From an uncultured Bacteroidales bacterium (lineage in GTDB: Bacteria > Bacteroidota > Bacteroidia > Bacteroidales > Bacteroidaceae): a stretch of 47,478 bases of DNA. Made by a program: the position numbers and the translations under genes. The stretch is from assembly GCA_902779315.1 (NCBI GenBank), contig CACZBC010000015.1:1-47478 (forward strand), read 5' to 3'. A model generated the notes under the pieces. That model saw only the letters and a list, made by a program, of their open reading frames with translations, did no database searches and had not been told where the DNA came from. This document shows, one piece after another, positions 1 to 7,076 of this stretch (its first letter is position 1; every line of letters begins with the position of its first letter).

Positions 1-58
1 GAGCGCATTAAAGGTCGGCCACCCCGTCAGAGAGGCGGCTTCACCTCATTTGCGGGTG

Positions 59-89
59 CAAAGGTACGCTTTTTCCGCGAACTGGCAAA
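59..89 (-). promoter_or_regulatory. Bacteroidetes-type promoter reading leftward out of the window
   Basis: On the minus strand TTTG (89-86) is followed by exactly 19 nt and then TACCTTTG (66-59), which fits the Bacteroidetes consensus TTTG-N19-21-TAnnTTTG. Transcription would start near base 53 and run off the left edge. An ATG lies at 8-6 but only two further codons are visible, so the gene driven cannot be named. The interval 90-209 holds a run of T followed by a run of A (98-115) and an alternating TATA/GCGC stretch (140-160), but no gene. Confidence 0.6.
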
Positions 90-209
90 ACATTTCGAGT
101 TTTTTTTCAAAAAAAGATGCATTTTTGCCATCCATACATTATATATTATATATGCGCGCGATAAAAACAAAGCATCATTGTCAGCAAGCTGAAGAGTTTG
201 GTGAGTTTT

Positions 210-1178
210 CTAAACCATAAACTTACCAATAATATTTATTGCTGATTCTATATCTTTTTTTGAGCAGAGTTCATGAGGTGTGTGCATATATCTGCATGGT
301 ATTGAGACTACTGCTGTTTTTACACCATCTCTATAAAGTTGTATCACATTTGCATCTGTTCCTGTTGCGTATGGACTTGCCTCTACTTGATACATAATCT
401 TGTGCTTGATTGCCGTTTCTTCAAGACTCTCAAATAGTGCCGGATAGACATTGGGGCCTTTTGCCAAAACACATCCTTCACCCAACTTGATATCTCCATC
501 ACGAAAAACATTCATAGTGGGATAATCAGTGGCATGAGTAACGTCTACACAGATACAAATTTCAGGTTTTATCGAATGAGCCACAACAGAAGCGCCTCTC
601 ATACCGATCTCTTCATGATTTGAGGCAACAAAATACACATCCCATGGAATGTTTGCTTCACAAAATTGCTCTGCCAATTTTAGCAGCACATTCAGTCCTA
701 CTTGATTGTCAAAATAAGATCCTGTAATAAGGTCATTTGGCAGTTCCTCATAGTCTGCACAAAAGAAAGCATAATCTCCTTTGCTGACCATCTGTGATGC
801 TTCTGCCCGACTCTTTGCGCCTATATCTATCCACAGATTCTCATAAGCGACCTTGACATTCTGTTCTTCTCGTGTCAGATGAATTGGTTTTTTACCTATG
901 ATGCCAACAACTTCGTTATCCTTATGCCTTATTACAACTTTCCTTGCTTGGAGAATTAGAGTATCTATACAACCTGCAGGTTTTACATAAAGGAAACCAT
1001 TTTCATCAATATGAGTTATCATAAGACGCACCACATCATGGTGAGCAATTAACATGATTCTCTTTCCCATACCTGGCTTGTGGGCAACGATGTTACCTAA
1101 AACGTCATTATAAACTTCGCCCACGAAAGGATTAATCTTATCAGAAAAGTCTTTATAAGACATAAAAGTATTATTCAT
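210..1178 (-). CDS. M42-family metallopeptidase (aminopeptidase/endoglucanase M type), short N-terminus
   Basis: A cytoplasmic dinuclear-metal peptidase of the M42 fold. All expected ligands are visible: His46-x-Asp48 (AHHD), Asp157 (SYFDNQ), Glu189-Glu190 (NHEEIGMRGA), Asp212 (VDVTHA) and His299 (YMHTP). At 322 residues it is about 20-40 shorter than usual, because the helix that normally precedes the 'LGN' strand is largely missing. The start overlaps the stop of the upstream 112-residue gene by 4 nt, so the two are probably translationally coupled. It is the last visible gene of a minus-strand run: radical SAM maturase, small peptide, 112-residue protein, this gene. By inference it could trim a leader or degrade a modified peptide; M42 enzymes are otherwise general aminopeptidases. 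Family assignment is firm, role is inferred. Confidence 0.85.
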   Translation of the reverse strand: MNNTFMSYKDFSDKINPFVGEVYNDVLGNIVAHKPGMGKRIMLIAHHDVVRLMITHIDENGFLYVKPAGCIDTLILQARKVVIRHKDNEVVGIIGKKPIHLTREEQNVKVAYENLWIDIGAKSRAEASQMVSKGDYAFFCADYEELPNDLITGSYFDNQVGLNVLLKLAEQFCEANIPWDVYFVASNHEEIGMRGASVVAHSIKPEICICVDVTHATDYPTMNVFRDGDIKLGEGCVLAKGPNVYPALFESLEETAIKHKIMYQVEASPYATGTDANVIQLYRDGVKTAVVSIPCRYMHTPHELCSKKDIESAINIIGKFMV

Positions 1179-1513
1179 TTCTCCGGATATGTTTTGTCTG
1201 GTCCGTATTTATTTTGCTCAAAAGATTCTTTCCGGGAAATGTCCGCTGTCTCTGTCAGTTTGTTTTTACTGGCTTCTGCATTTAGAGCTCCATCAATGGC
1301 AAACAAATCTTCCACATTATTTGAGGTTAGCGAATGTTCTCTGCCATCATCACATACAATGGTACCGCTATCTTTTCCACAACGTTCTTTCAAGTTCATC
1401 TGCATTAACGGAATTAATGCTTTTTTCCTTTCATCTGTAGTTTTTCTACAGGAATACTCTGCCTTAAAATCGTCAAACTGCTTTTTCGATCTTCTAAACT
1501 CTTCTTTTCCCAT
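1175..1513 (-). CDS. hypothetical charged 112-residue protein in the RiPP-like cluster
   Basis: I do not recognise the family. The protein is strongly charged (Lys/Arg-rich N-terminal half, Asp/Glu-rich middle) and has no signal peptide or membrane segment. It has three cysteines, at about residues 22, 45 and 54. It lies about 65 nt downstream of the 34-residue peptide gene and overlaps the M42 peptidase start by 4 nt (ATGA), which supports real translation. An opposing plus-strand ORF of similar length covers the same bases but has no matching context. Its place between the peptide and the peptidase suggests an accessory role, such as binding the precursor or giving immunity; nothing in the sequence proves this. 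Confidence 0.6.
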   Translation of the reverse strand: MGKEEFRRSKKQFDDFKAEYSCRKTTDERKKALIPLMQMNLKERCGKDSGTIVCDDGREHSLTSNNVEDLFAIDGALNAEASKNKLTETADISRKESFEQNKYGPDKTYPEK

Positions 1514-1578
1514 AATGAAATTTCTATGTTAAAAATATAAAGCATAGGGAAGAAAATCTTCCCTATGCAGTCAAAAGG

Positions 1579-1683
1579 CTACAACAGACGGTACTGAATG
1601 CCGCAACTATACTCGTCCATTTGAGGGCATCCACTTGCAGTCATCACCTTAGAAGCTGCACTAACATTCAAATCTACTTTCAT
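1579..1683 (-). CDS. candidate RiPP precursor peptide, 34 residues, two cysteines
   Basis: A short ORF begins at the ATG at 1683-1681 and ends at TAG 1581-1579. It lies 48 nt downstream of the radical SAM/SPASM maturase stop. The N-terminal part (starting MKVDLNVSAASKVM) looks like a short leader. The C-terminal part, TASGCPQMDEYSCGIQYRLL, holds Cys19 and Cys27 seven residues apart among Gly, Ser, Asp, Gln and Tyr acceptors, as expected for a peptide cross-linked by a radical SAM enzyme. There is no strong Shine-Dalgarno, which is normal in this phylum. The call rests on position beside the maturase, small size and cysteine placement; chance cannot be excluded without homologues. Confidence 0.6.
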   Translation of the reverse strand: MKVDLNVSAASKVMTASGCPQMDEYSCGIQYRLL

Positions 1684-1731
1684 AGTTTTACATGTTTATT
1701 GGTTATAGTGATGTTTCTTGGGGAACCACAT

Positions 1732-3297
1732 TTACCCACCTACTTTCAATCTCGTATCGCTATAATCGTGTAGCGAACTTTCACGTTGTATTTTCATTGG
1801 AACGAAGTCTGGCAATTCATTCAGGCGCTCTCTCAAGGATTTTCCTTCTAAAGGGTCATACCCAGACATCATTTTCTGTGCCAATTCATATCTTGCTTTT
1901 GCCATGGAGCAATTCACTTCTCCTGCTTTCAGGGGAGTGCCATGCTCTATGAAGTTATTCCCTGGGCAGAGATTACAATAAGCACAGTAATCATGTCGCC
2001 CACAATCTTCATAGTCATTTAGGCTCAATCCCAGCCAATACTTTCGCTCTTTGCTATCATTTATTATTTCTATGATACCTTGTTCTTTCAGATTTCCGAA
2101 AAGCGTATGGAAAGCACAACAAGGGATGACGTTACCTTCAGGTGTAATACACAACGAATTGTCTCCTGCACCACAAGGATTTCTTGTCATCAATTTCTTT
2201 TGCCCTCCGTAATTTGGAGCTTCTTTTCCCACATACAAAGGCACATTATCATCTCTCAGAACAACCTCCATTTCTTCTGGCGTCATGCGAAGATATTTGC
2301 TGACACATCTGTCACCTTCTATGGAATCAGACAGATTTATTTCAAATTGAGGTACTACACCATATTGCTTAGCAATGTCTGCTACCATATAATATGACTT
2401 TACGTTCGGACGCATTACACAGCATTTCAAATTCATCGGAACTGCGAGGGAAGATAATTGTCGCACAACTGACATGGAACGTTCCCACGAACCTGGTATC
2501 CGTGTTATATAATCATGCACCTCTGGAAGTCCGCTATAAATGGAAACACCTACCAATCGAGGATAGTAATTGGCTAATCGCTCCACATCCTTTACAATAC
2601 GCTGTCCATTAGTGAACACATCGAAAGCTATACCTTTATTATGTAGGTAGTCTACAATGTCCCATGCAAAAGGCTTCGAGAATGGGTCTCCACCTGTCAG
2701 ACAGACTTTAATTAATCCCTGCTCATACAGTTCATCTATCAGCCTCTTATAATCCTCCCATTGCAACTCTTGCCTATCTCCACGAGTACTCTTCTCATTA
2801 TCATTTCGAGTCGCACCCTCGTTATAACAATGGATGCATTTCTCACTGCAATTGTAAGTCAATTCAAACATTGCGCTGGTAATGCCACCTGCTTTTTCTG
2901 TGTACATCATTTCGGCGTTTGAGACGGCATAAGGCAATTTCTCTTGAGTTGTCTTCTCTACAGTCAGCTCTTGCTGGCGATTATATTCACTGACTCTTTT
3001 ACGATAATCAAAAATGACTTCAGGCGTTGGAAATATAGATGAGACTATACCCATCTGCTCCAATTGCTTGAAAAATGGGATTAGACTTTCTAATGCGATA
3101 TTCAACTTAGATGCAATGGATTCCAGGATAAACTCTCCGTTTCTAGGAACCGTAAGTATTTCCCCAATAACCATTGCAGAATAACTTTCAAAGAAGTAAC
3201 TCATCCCTGCTATAAGATTATAGTAAATAGCAGATTGCGATTTCTCGTGGTATCTGCCACAAGTCCAAATGGGACGATAGTATTTGTGCTTACACAT
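1732..3297 (-). CDS. radical SAM/SPASM peptide maturase
   Basis: A 521-residue protein in three parts. Residues 20-95 form a helical, winged-helix-like region that may bind a leader peptide, as PqqD-like/RRE domains do. The radical SAM core follows, with Cys150-x3-Cys154-x2-Cys157 (NCSEKCIHC) and the SAM-binding 'TGGDPF'. A C-terminal SPASM domain carries auxiliary-cluster cysteines in NPCGAGDNSLC, PCC and a dense CGRHDYCAYCNLC motif. Such enzymes install thioether or C-C cross-links in ribosomal peptides (sactipeptides, ranthipeptides and others). It is the first recognisable gene of a minus-strand cluster, followed by a 34-residue Cys2 peptide, a small protein and an M42 peptidase. No transporter is visible, though the cluster may continue left of the window. 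The local sequence is AT-richer than the housekeeping genes nearby, which suggests transfer. Enzyme class is firm; the product is unknown. Confidence 0.88.
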   Translation of the reverse strand: MCKHKYYRPIWTCGRYHEKSQSAIYYNLIAGMSYFFESYSAMVIGEILTVPRNGEFILESIASKLNIALESLIPFFKQLEQMGIVSSIFPTPEVIFDYRKRVSEYNRQQELTVEKTTQEKLPYAVSNAEMMYTEKAGGITSAMFELTYNCSEKCIHCYNEGATRNDNEKSTRGDRQELQWEDYKRLIDELYEQGLIKVCLTGGDPFSKPFAWDIVDYLHNKGIAFDVFTNGQRIVKDVERLANYYPRLVGVSIYSGLPEVHDYITRIPGSWERSMSVVRQLSSLAVPMNLKCCVMRPNVKSYYMVADIAKQYGVVPQFEINLSDSIEGDRCVSKYLRMTPEEMEVVLRDDNVPLYVGKEAPNYGGQKKLMTRNPCGAGDNSLCITPEGNVIPCCAFHTLFGNLKEQGIIEIINDSKERKYWLGLSLNDYEDCGRHDYCAYCNLCPGNNFIEHGTPLKAGEVNCSMAKARYELAQKMMSGYDPLEGKSLRERLNELPDFVPMKIQRESSLHDYSDTRLKVGG

Positions 3298-3363
3298 AAG
3301 CTAATCTATTTCCTATGGCTCTTAGGGGAGATTTTATTAGTATGTTTCAGGCATACAAAGAAA

Positions 3364-3440
3364 GTGTGAGCCTACTTCGCTATCTCAATGGTAGGCTCTG
3401 GACTTGCCCTAGATGTAGATAAAGAAGAAACGACTCACAC
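3364..3440 (-). promoter_or_regulatory. nested hairpins upstream of the radical SAM maturase
   Basis: GAGCCTAC (3368-3375) pairs perfectly with GTAGGCTC (3391-3398) across a 15-nt loop. An outer pair, GTGTGAG (3364-3370) and CTCACAC (3434-3440), shares three bases with it, so the two folds would compete. On the minus strand this lies about 70 nt before the maturase start and overlaps the 3' end of the weak small ORF at 3409-3651. It could be an attenuator, a terminator between the two, or part of a regulatory leader. No T-run follows the inner stem on the minus strand. Confidence 0.35.
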
Positions 3441-3651
3441 CTAAGGCAGTATATGACAATATGCATATCCTACACTTAGGGAGAGCGTTTATACCCTTTC
3501 TTACATCATAAGGAGAATTGTCCAGATTCACCATTGAAGAAAAAGCGAAACGCTTTCCAAATATGTCTGCAATCTTAATGACTGCGTGACAAAGATAAGG
3601 AATCTTTCCGAAACAAACATCATCAACGATGATTTTTTTGAAAGATTTCAT
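3409..3651 (-). CDS. doubtful 80-residue ORF, possibly a second peptide substrate
   Basis: The ORF begins at the ATG at 3651; an in-frame ATG 42 nt upstream is less likely. AAAAAAGG immediately precedes the start. It encodes a basic peptide with four cysteines and a hydrophobic C-terminus rich in Phe/Ile. No family is recognised and codon use is unremarkable for AT-rich DNA. It is listed because it lies just upstream of the maturase on the same strand and fills an otherwise empty 480-nt stretch. It may well be chance. Confidence 0.22.
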   Translation of the reverse strand: MKSFKKIIVDDVCFGKIPYLCHAVIKIADIFGKRFAFSSMVNLDNSPYDVRKGINALPKCRICILSYTALGVSRFFFIYI

Positions 3652-3871
3652 CCTTTTTTGATTTCCATTTAATCTTTTAAATAAGAATGACACAAAATGA
3701 ATATACCTTTTTAGTCGATTTTAAGATTACATTGACACGTTTTTAAAATGACATAATATATAATAAGGAATATAACCGTTTAGTTACATCTCATAGAGAT
3801 GGCATTTATTGGATGTTTTTTCTTTGCAATCCAATAATATCTCGAAGAAAAAATCGAGCAAAATCAAAAAC

Positions 3872-4019
3872 ACTCGTCACTCGTCAGGTTTTGGGGTTAA
3901 TGCAAAGAATATCAACAACATAGAACATGACGAGTGCATGATGAGTCGTCAGGAACTCGTCAGGGTATTACTTGTTTGGTTATCAAGACTTTAGAACATG
4001 AACATGATGAGTGATGAGT
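3872..4019. repeat. inverted word-repeat element A (ACTCGTC words)
   Basis: The left arm 3872-3886 (ACTCGTCACTCGTCA, two copies of the word ACTCGTC) faces the right arm 4005-4019 (TGATGAGTGATGAGT). As RNA they pair over all 15 positions, with two G-U pairs. Between them, 3928-3957 carries further copies in both orientations (TGACGAGTG, GATGAGTCGTC, AACTCGTC). No ORF is credible here. Confidence 0.7.
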
Positions 4020-4041
4020 AAAATGCAAAACGAAATTGAAA

Positions 4042-4194
4042 CACTCTGCACTCTACACCAATGCCATTTAAGTCATTATATGCCAACCACATACATGGGT
4101 GTAGAGTTTGGTGTAGAGTGGTGAAGAGACTCTACACCCTCATTACTTGCTAGTATTCAATAGATTAAAGCAGGTTGGTGTAGAGTGTAGAGTG
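4042..4194. repeat. inverted word-repeat element B (ACTCTACACC words)
   Basis: The left arm 4042-4061 (CACTCTGCACTCTACACCAA) pairs with the right arm 4175-4194 (TTGGTGTAGAGTGTAGAGTG) over 20 positions with a single G-U. Inside, GGGTGTAGAGT (4097-4107) pairs perfectly with ACTCTACACCC (4129-4139), and another GGTGTAGAGTG lies in that loop. The architecture matches element A (3872-4019) and the element at 47193-47366, but the word differs. No ORF is present. Confidence 0.75.
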
Positions 4195-4208
4195 TTTCCC
4201 GACATTTC

Positions 4209-4253
4209 AGCATTTCAAATGCTTATATTCAGTCCTGTCGGATTTCAAATCCG
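4209..4253. repeat. pair of ATTTCAAAT-core palindromes
   Basis: Two short near-perfect palindromes share one core: AGCATTTCAAATGCT (4209-4223) and CGGATTTCAAATCCG (4239-4253). They lie between inverted element B and the first 22-bp array, adding to the repeat island at 3.85-4.40 kb. Confidence 0.6.
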
Positions 4254-4268
4254 CCAGAACAAGGCGAC

Positions 4269-4346
4269 AATCGCAATCGACACACTAGATAATCCCAAAC
4301 GTCACACTAGTTAATTGCAAACGTGGCACTAGATGATCGCAAACGT
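4269..4346 (+). repeat. 22-bp tandem repeat array 1
   Basis: Units begin at 4269, 4291, 4313 and (partial) 4335, in exact 22-bp phase. Each contains a version of GCAAWCGTCACACTAGT followed by five variable bases. This copy is more diverged than the others (GACACACTAG, GTGGCACTAG). It is the only one of the five main arrays not next to a visible stop codon; the nearest gene is the sulfatase, starting about 245 nt downstream. Confidence 0.85.
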
Positions 4347-4350
4347 AAAG

Positions 4351-4399
4351 CCCCTCTCTAACTCCCCCCAAAGGGGCGAGGACAAAGGGGAAGAGAGAA
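4351..4399. repeat. CCCCTCT...AACTCCCCC interspersed repeat, copy 1
   Basis: CCCCTCTCTAACTCCCCCC followed by AAAGGGGCGAGG and a second AAAGGGG, giving C-rich and G-rich complementary blocks. The same opening words occur on the minus strand inside the broken primase gene (45315-45400). Short elements of this kind are scattered through many Bacteroidetes genomes. Confidence 0.6.
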
Positions 4400-4470
4400 T
4401 TAACAAACCATAAAACACTTTTGCTCTGTATTCTGGGGGTCGTTTTTCGAGGCGCTTTTTTGCGTCTTCG

Positions 4471-4587
4471 TTGTGTATGTGGAAAAATTTTGTAACTTTG
4501 ACCTGCGGTCGAACTTACTCCCGCTCGGAAATAAAAAGAAAAACTCATGTTTTCCTTTTGTATTTCGCTCGCTTATTCGTAACTTTG
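4471..4587 (+). promoter_or_regulatory. two tandem promoters for the sulfatase operon
   Basis: Two matches to the Bacteroidetes promoter are present. Distal: TTG 4471-4473, 19 nt, TAACTTTG 4493-4500. Proximal: TTTG 4557-4560, 19 nt, TAACTTTG 4580-4587. The proximal -7 box ends only 4 nt before the ATG at 4592, so its transcript would be leaderless or nearly so, while the distal one gives a leader of roughly 85 nt. A CCGCTCGG-type short repeat lies between them. Confidence 0.65.
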
Positions 4588-4591
4588 CAAC

Positions 4592-6169
4592 ATGAAACGT
4601 ATTATTCATTTTGGCACGTTGGCTTCGGCCTTGCTGCCTGTCGTCCCTGTTGCTGCCAAGACGGTGAAGGGAAATGCGGCTGTCGATAATCGTGAGCAGC
4701 CGAATGTGATTGTTATCTTCGCCGATGACCTGGGTTATGGCGACTTGGAGTGCTTTGGTGCGAGCCGAGTTCAGACGCCGAACGTTAACGCGTTGGCACA
4801 GAGCGGCATACGACTGACGAATGTTCACGCGATTGCTGCCACGAGTACGCCTTCGCGCTATGGTCTTCTGACTGGCGAGTATGCTTTCCGCCATGCAGGA
4901 ACAGACATCGCCCGGGGTAATGCGGGCATGATTATCCGACCTGAACAGTTCACTATGGCCGATGCTTTCAAGAACGCGGGCTATGCTACGGCGGCCATCG
5001 GAAAGTGGCATCTGGGCTTGGGCGACAAGGACGGAGAGCAGGACTGGAACGCCCAACTGCCTATGCACCTGGGCGACATCGGGTTCGACTACCACTACAT
5101 CATGGCTGCGACGGCTGACCGTACACCCTGTGTCTTCATCGAGCAAGGCCATGTGGCGAACTACGACGAGACGGCTCCGATACATGTCAGCTACGAGGAG
5201 AACTTCCCTGGAGAGCCGACGGGAAAGGACAATCCGGAACTCCTCTACAACCTGAAGGCGAGTCACGGCCACAATCAGAGTATCGTGAACGGCATAGGCC
5301 GAATCGGCTACATGAAGGGTGGCGGCAAGGCTCTCTGGAAGGACGAGAACATTGCCGACAGCATAGCTGCCCACGCGATTGGCTTCATCCAGAAACACAG
5401 GCAGGAACCTTTCTTCATGTACCTGGCCACGAACGATGTGCATGTGCCCCGCTTCCCTCATGACCGCTTCAGGGGAAAGAATCCGATGGGCTTCAGGGGG
5501 GACGCGATTGCGCAGTTCGACTGGACGGTCGGGCAGGTACTGAGCGAGTTGGAGCGCTTGGGATTGAGGAAGAACACGCTCATCATCCTGAGCAGCGACA
5601 ACGGTCCTGTGGTGGATGACGGCTATCAGGACAGGGCTGTCGAGCTGCTTGGCGACCATCGGCCTGCAGGTCCGTATCGGGCAGGAAAGTACAGTACATT
5701 CGAGGGTGGCACGATAGTTCCGGCCATTGTGTCTTGGCCGAAAAGGATAGAGGCAGGTCAGGAGTCGGATGCTCTGGTTTCGCAGATTGACTGGCTGGCT
5801 TCGCTCTCAGCCCTGGTGGGAGCCCGCATTCCCAAAGGTGGCGCTACAGACAGCGAGAACCGCCTGGGCACACTGCTTGGAGAGAACAAGGAGGACCGCC
5901 CCTACGTCCTGGAACAAGCCGCCAACCACACCATCTCGGTTCGAACCAAAGCGTGGAAATACATTCCCCCAAGCCAAGGTCCGGCCATCATTTCTGGTCC
6001 GAACATGGAGAGCGGATACAGCCGCGAGCCTCAACTCTACGATATGAGTCAGCCCTACGAACAGAAGAATGTGGCTCTGGAGCAACCGCGAGTCGTGTTC
6101 GAGATGCAGTCGTACATAGAAAAGGAACGCGCGAAAGGAAGCACCTACAAGTCGCCAATCTCAAAATAA
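4592..6169 (+). CDS. secreted serine-type sulfatase (S1 family)
   Basis: A 525-residue sulfatase with an N-terminal signal peptide (about residues 1-22, ending VAA). Metal ligands sit in IFADDLGYGD (Asp45-Asp46). The formylglycine site is Ser85-Thr-Pro-Ser-Arg89, followed by GLLTG. Serine at this position means maturation by an anaerobic sulfatase-maturing radical SAM enzyme (anSME), which is not in the window. Other signature pieces are GKWHLG and SSDNGP. It hydrolyses sulfate esters in the periplasm. It is followed after 19 nt by a GH16 enzyme and then a D,D-dipeptidase on the same strand. The pairing with GH16 suggests a sulfated glycan, such as mucin O-glycans or an algal polymer; the sequence alone does not decide. 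Confidence 0.93.
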   Translation: MKRIIHFGTLASALLPVVPVAAKTVKGNAAVDNREQPNVIVIFADDLGYGDLECFGASRVQTPNVNALAQSGIRLTNVHAIAATSTPSRYGLLTGEYAFRHAGTDIARGNAGMIIRPEQFTMADAFKNAGYATAAIGKWHLGLGDKDGEQDWNAQLPMHLGDIGFDYHYIMAATADRTPCVFIEQGHVANYDETAPIHVSYEENFPGEPTGKDNPELLYNLKASHGHNQSIVNGIGRIGYMKGGGKALWKDENIADSIAAHAIGFIQKHRQEPFFMYLATNDVHVPRFPHDRFRGKNPMGFRGDAIAQFDWTVGQVLSELERLGLRKNTLIILSSDNGPVVDDGYQDRAVELLGDHRPAGPYRAGKYSTFEGGTIVPAIVSWPKRIEAGQESDALVSQIDWLASLSALVGARIPKGGATDSENRLGTLLGENKEDRPYVLEQAANHTISVRTKAWKYIPPSQGPAIISGPNMESGYSREPQLYDMSQPYEQKNVALEQPRVVFEMQSYIEKERAKGSTYKSPISK

Positions 6170-6188
6170 AAAATGCTTGAAGTAAAAA

Positions 6189-7064
6189 ATGGGAGTTAAA
6201 ATGGAAGTTAATTCGCTTCGCTCAAGGAAGTTAAAAAGGACAATACCATTCTCTCTGGTGGGCGTTGTCCTGATGCTTGTTGCCGTTTGCTTCGGCTCTG
6301 CCGACGTGATGGCGAAGGGTAAGAAGCGTGCCTCGATGGAACGCGAAGGCTGGCAGCTGGTTTGGCACGATGAGTTCGACGGGAAAAAGCTCTCCGACGA
6401 ATGGACGCGCATCCCTCGCTTCAAGAACCCGTCCGAGTGGGATAAGTTCATGAGCAGTCACGACAAACTCTACAAGGTGAAGGGCGGCGTGCTCACGCTC
6501 TACGGCCTTGTGAACGACTTTCTGCCGGAGGATACGGCCCACTTCCTGACTGGCGGCGTCTATACGAAAGGCAAGGTCTACTTCCAGCGGGGCAGGATAG
6601 ACATCCGGCTGAAGATGGACGATGCCTCGGGAGCCTGGCCCGCTGCTTGGCTCTTGCCAGACGGAAGATGGCCCCACGACGGGGAAATCGACATCATGGA
6701 AAGGCTGAACAGTGACGACTTTGCGCATCAGACCATTCATTCGGCCATTACCGAGTACGACCACGAAAAGCGAAAAACCCAAAACTGGCACCATACGGCA
6801 CCCATCCGGAAAGGCGATTGGAACGTCTATAGCGTGGAACTCTACGAAGACAGCGTCAGTTTCATCATCAACGACAAACTGACTTTCACCTATCGACGGG
6901 AGCCTGAACACGGACCGCAGCAGTTCCCCTACGACCGCCCAATGTACCTCCTGCTCGACATGCAGCTGGGAGGCGATTGGGTGGGACGCATCAACCCGGA
7001 AGAGTTGCCCTATCGCTATCAGATCGATTATGTGCGATTCTACAAAAAGAAGAGTGAAGAATGA
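6189..7064 (+). CDS. secreted GH16 family glycosidase
   Basis: A 291-residue beta-jelly-roll endo-glycosidase of family GH16. The catalytic signature ExDxxE is Glu166-Ile-Asp168-Ile-Met-Glu171 (GEIDIMERLN); Glu166 would be the nucleophile and Glu171 the acid/base. A hydrophobic signal segment covers about residues 18-42. The first 17 residues are encoded by spacer-like DNA in which GGAAGTTAA occurs twice around CGCTTCGCTC. Two ATGs are possible (6189 and 6201) and neither is clearly better. GH16 members cut beta-1,3/1,4-glucans, agars, carrageenans or mucin-type O-glycans; the partner sulfatase favours a sulfated substrate. The 3' end overlaps the next gene by 4 nt within a 14-bp tandem duplication. 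Confidence 0.9.
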   Translation: MGVKMEVNSLRSRKLKRTIPFSLVGVVLMLVAVCFGSADVMAKGKKRASMEREGWQLVWHDEFDGKKLSDEWTRIPRFKNPSEWDKFMSSHDKLYKVKGGVLTLYGLVNDFLPEDTAHFLTGGVYTKGKVYFQRGRIDIRLKMDDASGAWPAAWLLPDGRWPHDGEIDIMERLNSDDFAHQTIHSAITEYDHEKRKTQNWHHTAPIRKGDWNVYSVELYEDSVSFIINDKLTFTYRREPEHGPQQFPYDRPMYLLLDMQLGGDWVGRINPEELPYRYQIDYVRFYKKKSEE

Positions 7065-7076
7065 AGAGTGAAGAAT
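7049..7076 (+). repeat. 14-bp tandem duplication spanning a gene junction
   Basis: GAAGAGTGAAGAAT occurs at 7049-7062 and again at 7063-7076. The first copy encodes the GH16 C-terminus (KSEE) and supplies the ATGA overlap. The second encodes the start of the dipeptidase (MKSEEW). Both gene ends therefore share the same peptide words. Confidence 0.8.

Noticed and set aside
4042-4194. Intrinsic terminator
   Set aside because: Arms are 113 bp apart and no T-run follows; the nested word repeats do not fit a terminator.
4400-5659. Long minus-strand ORF (about 419 codons) over the sulfatase
   Set aside because: It mirrors the codon pattern of a clearly conserved sulfatase on the plus strand and has no family features.
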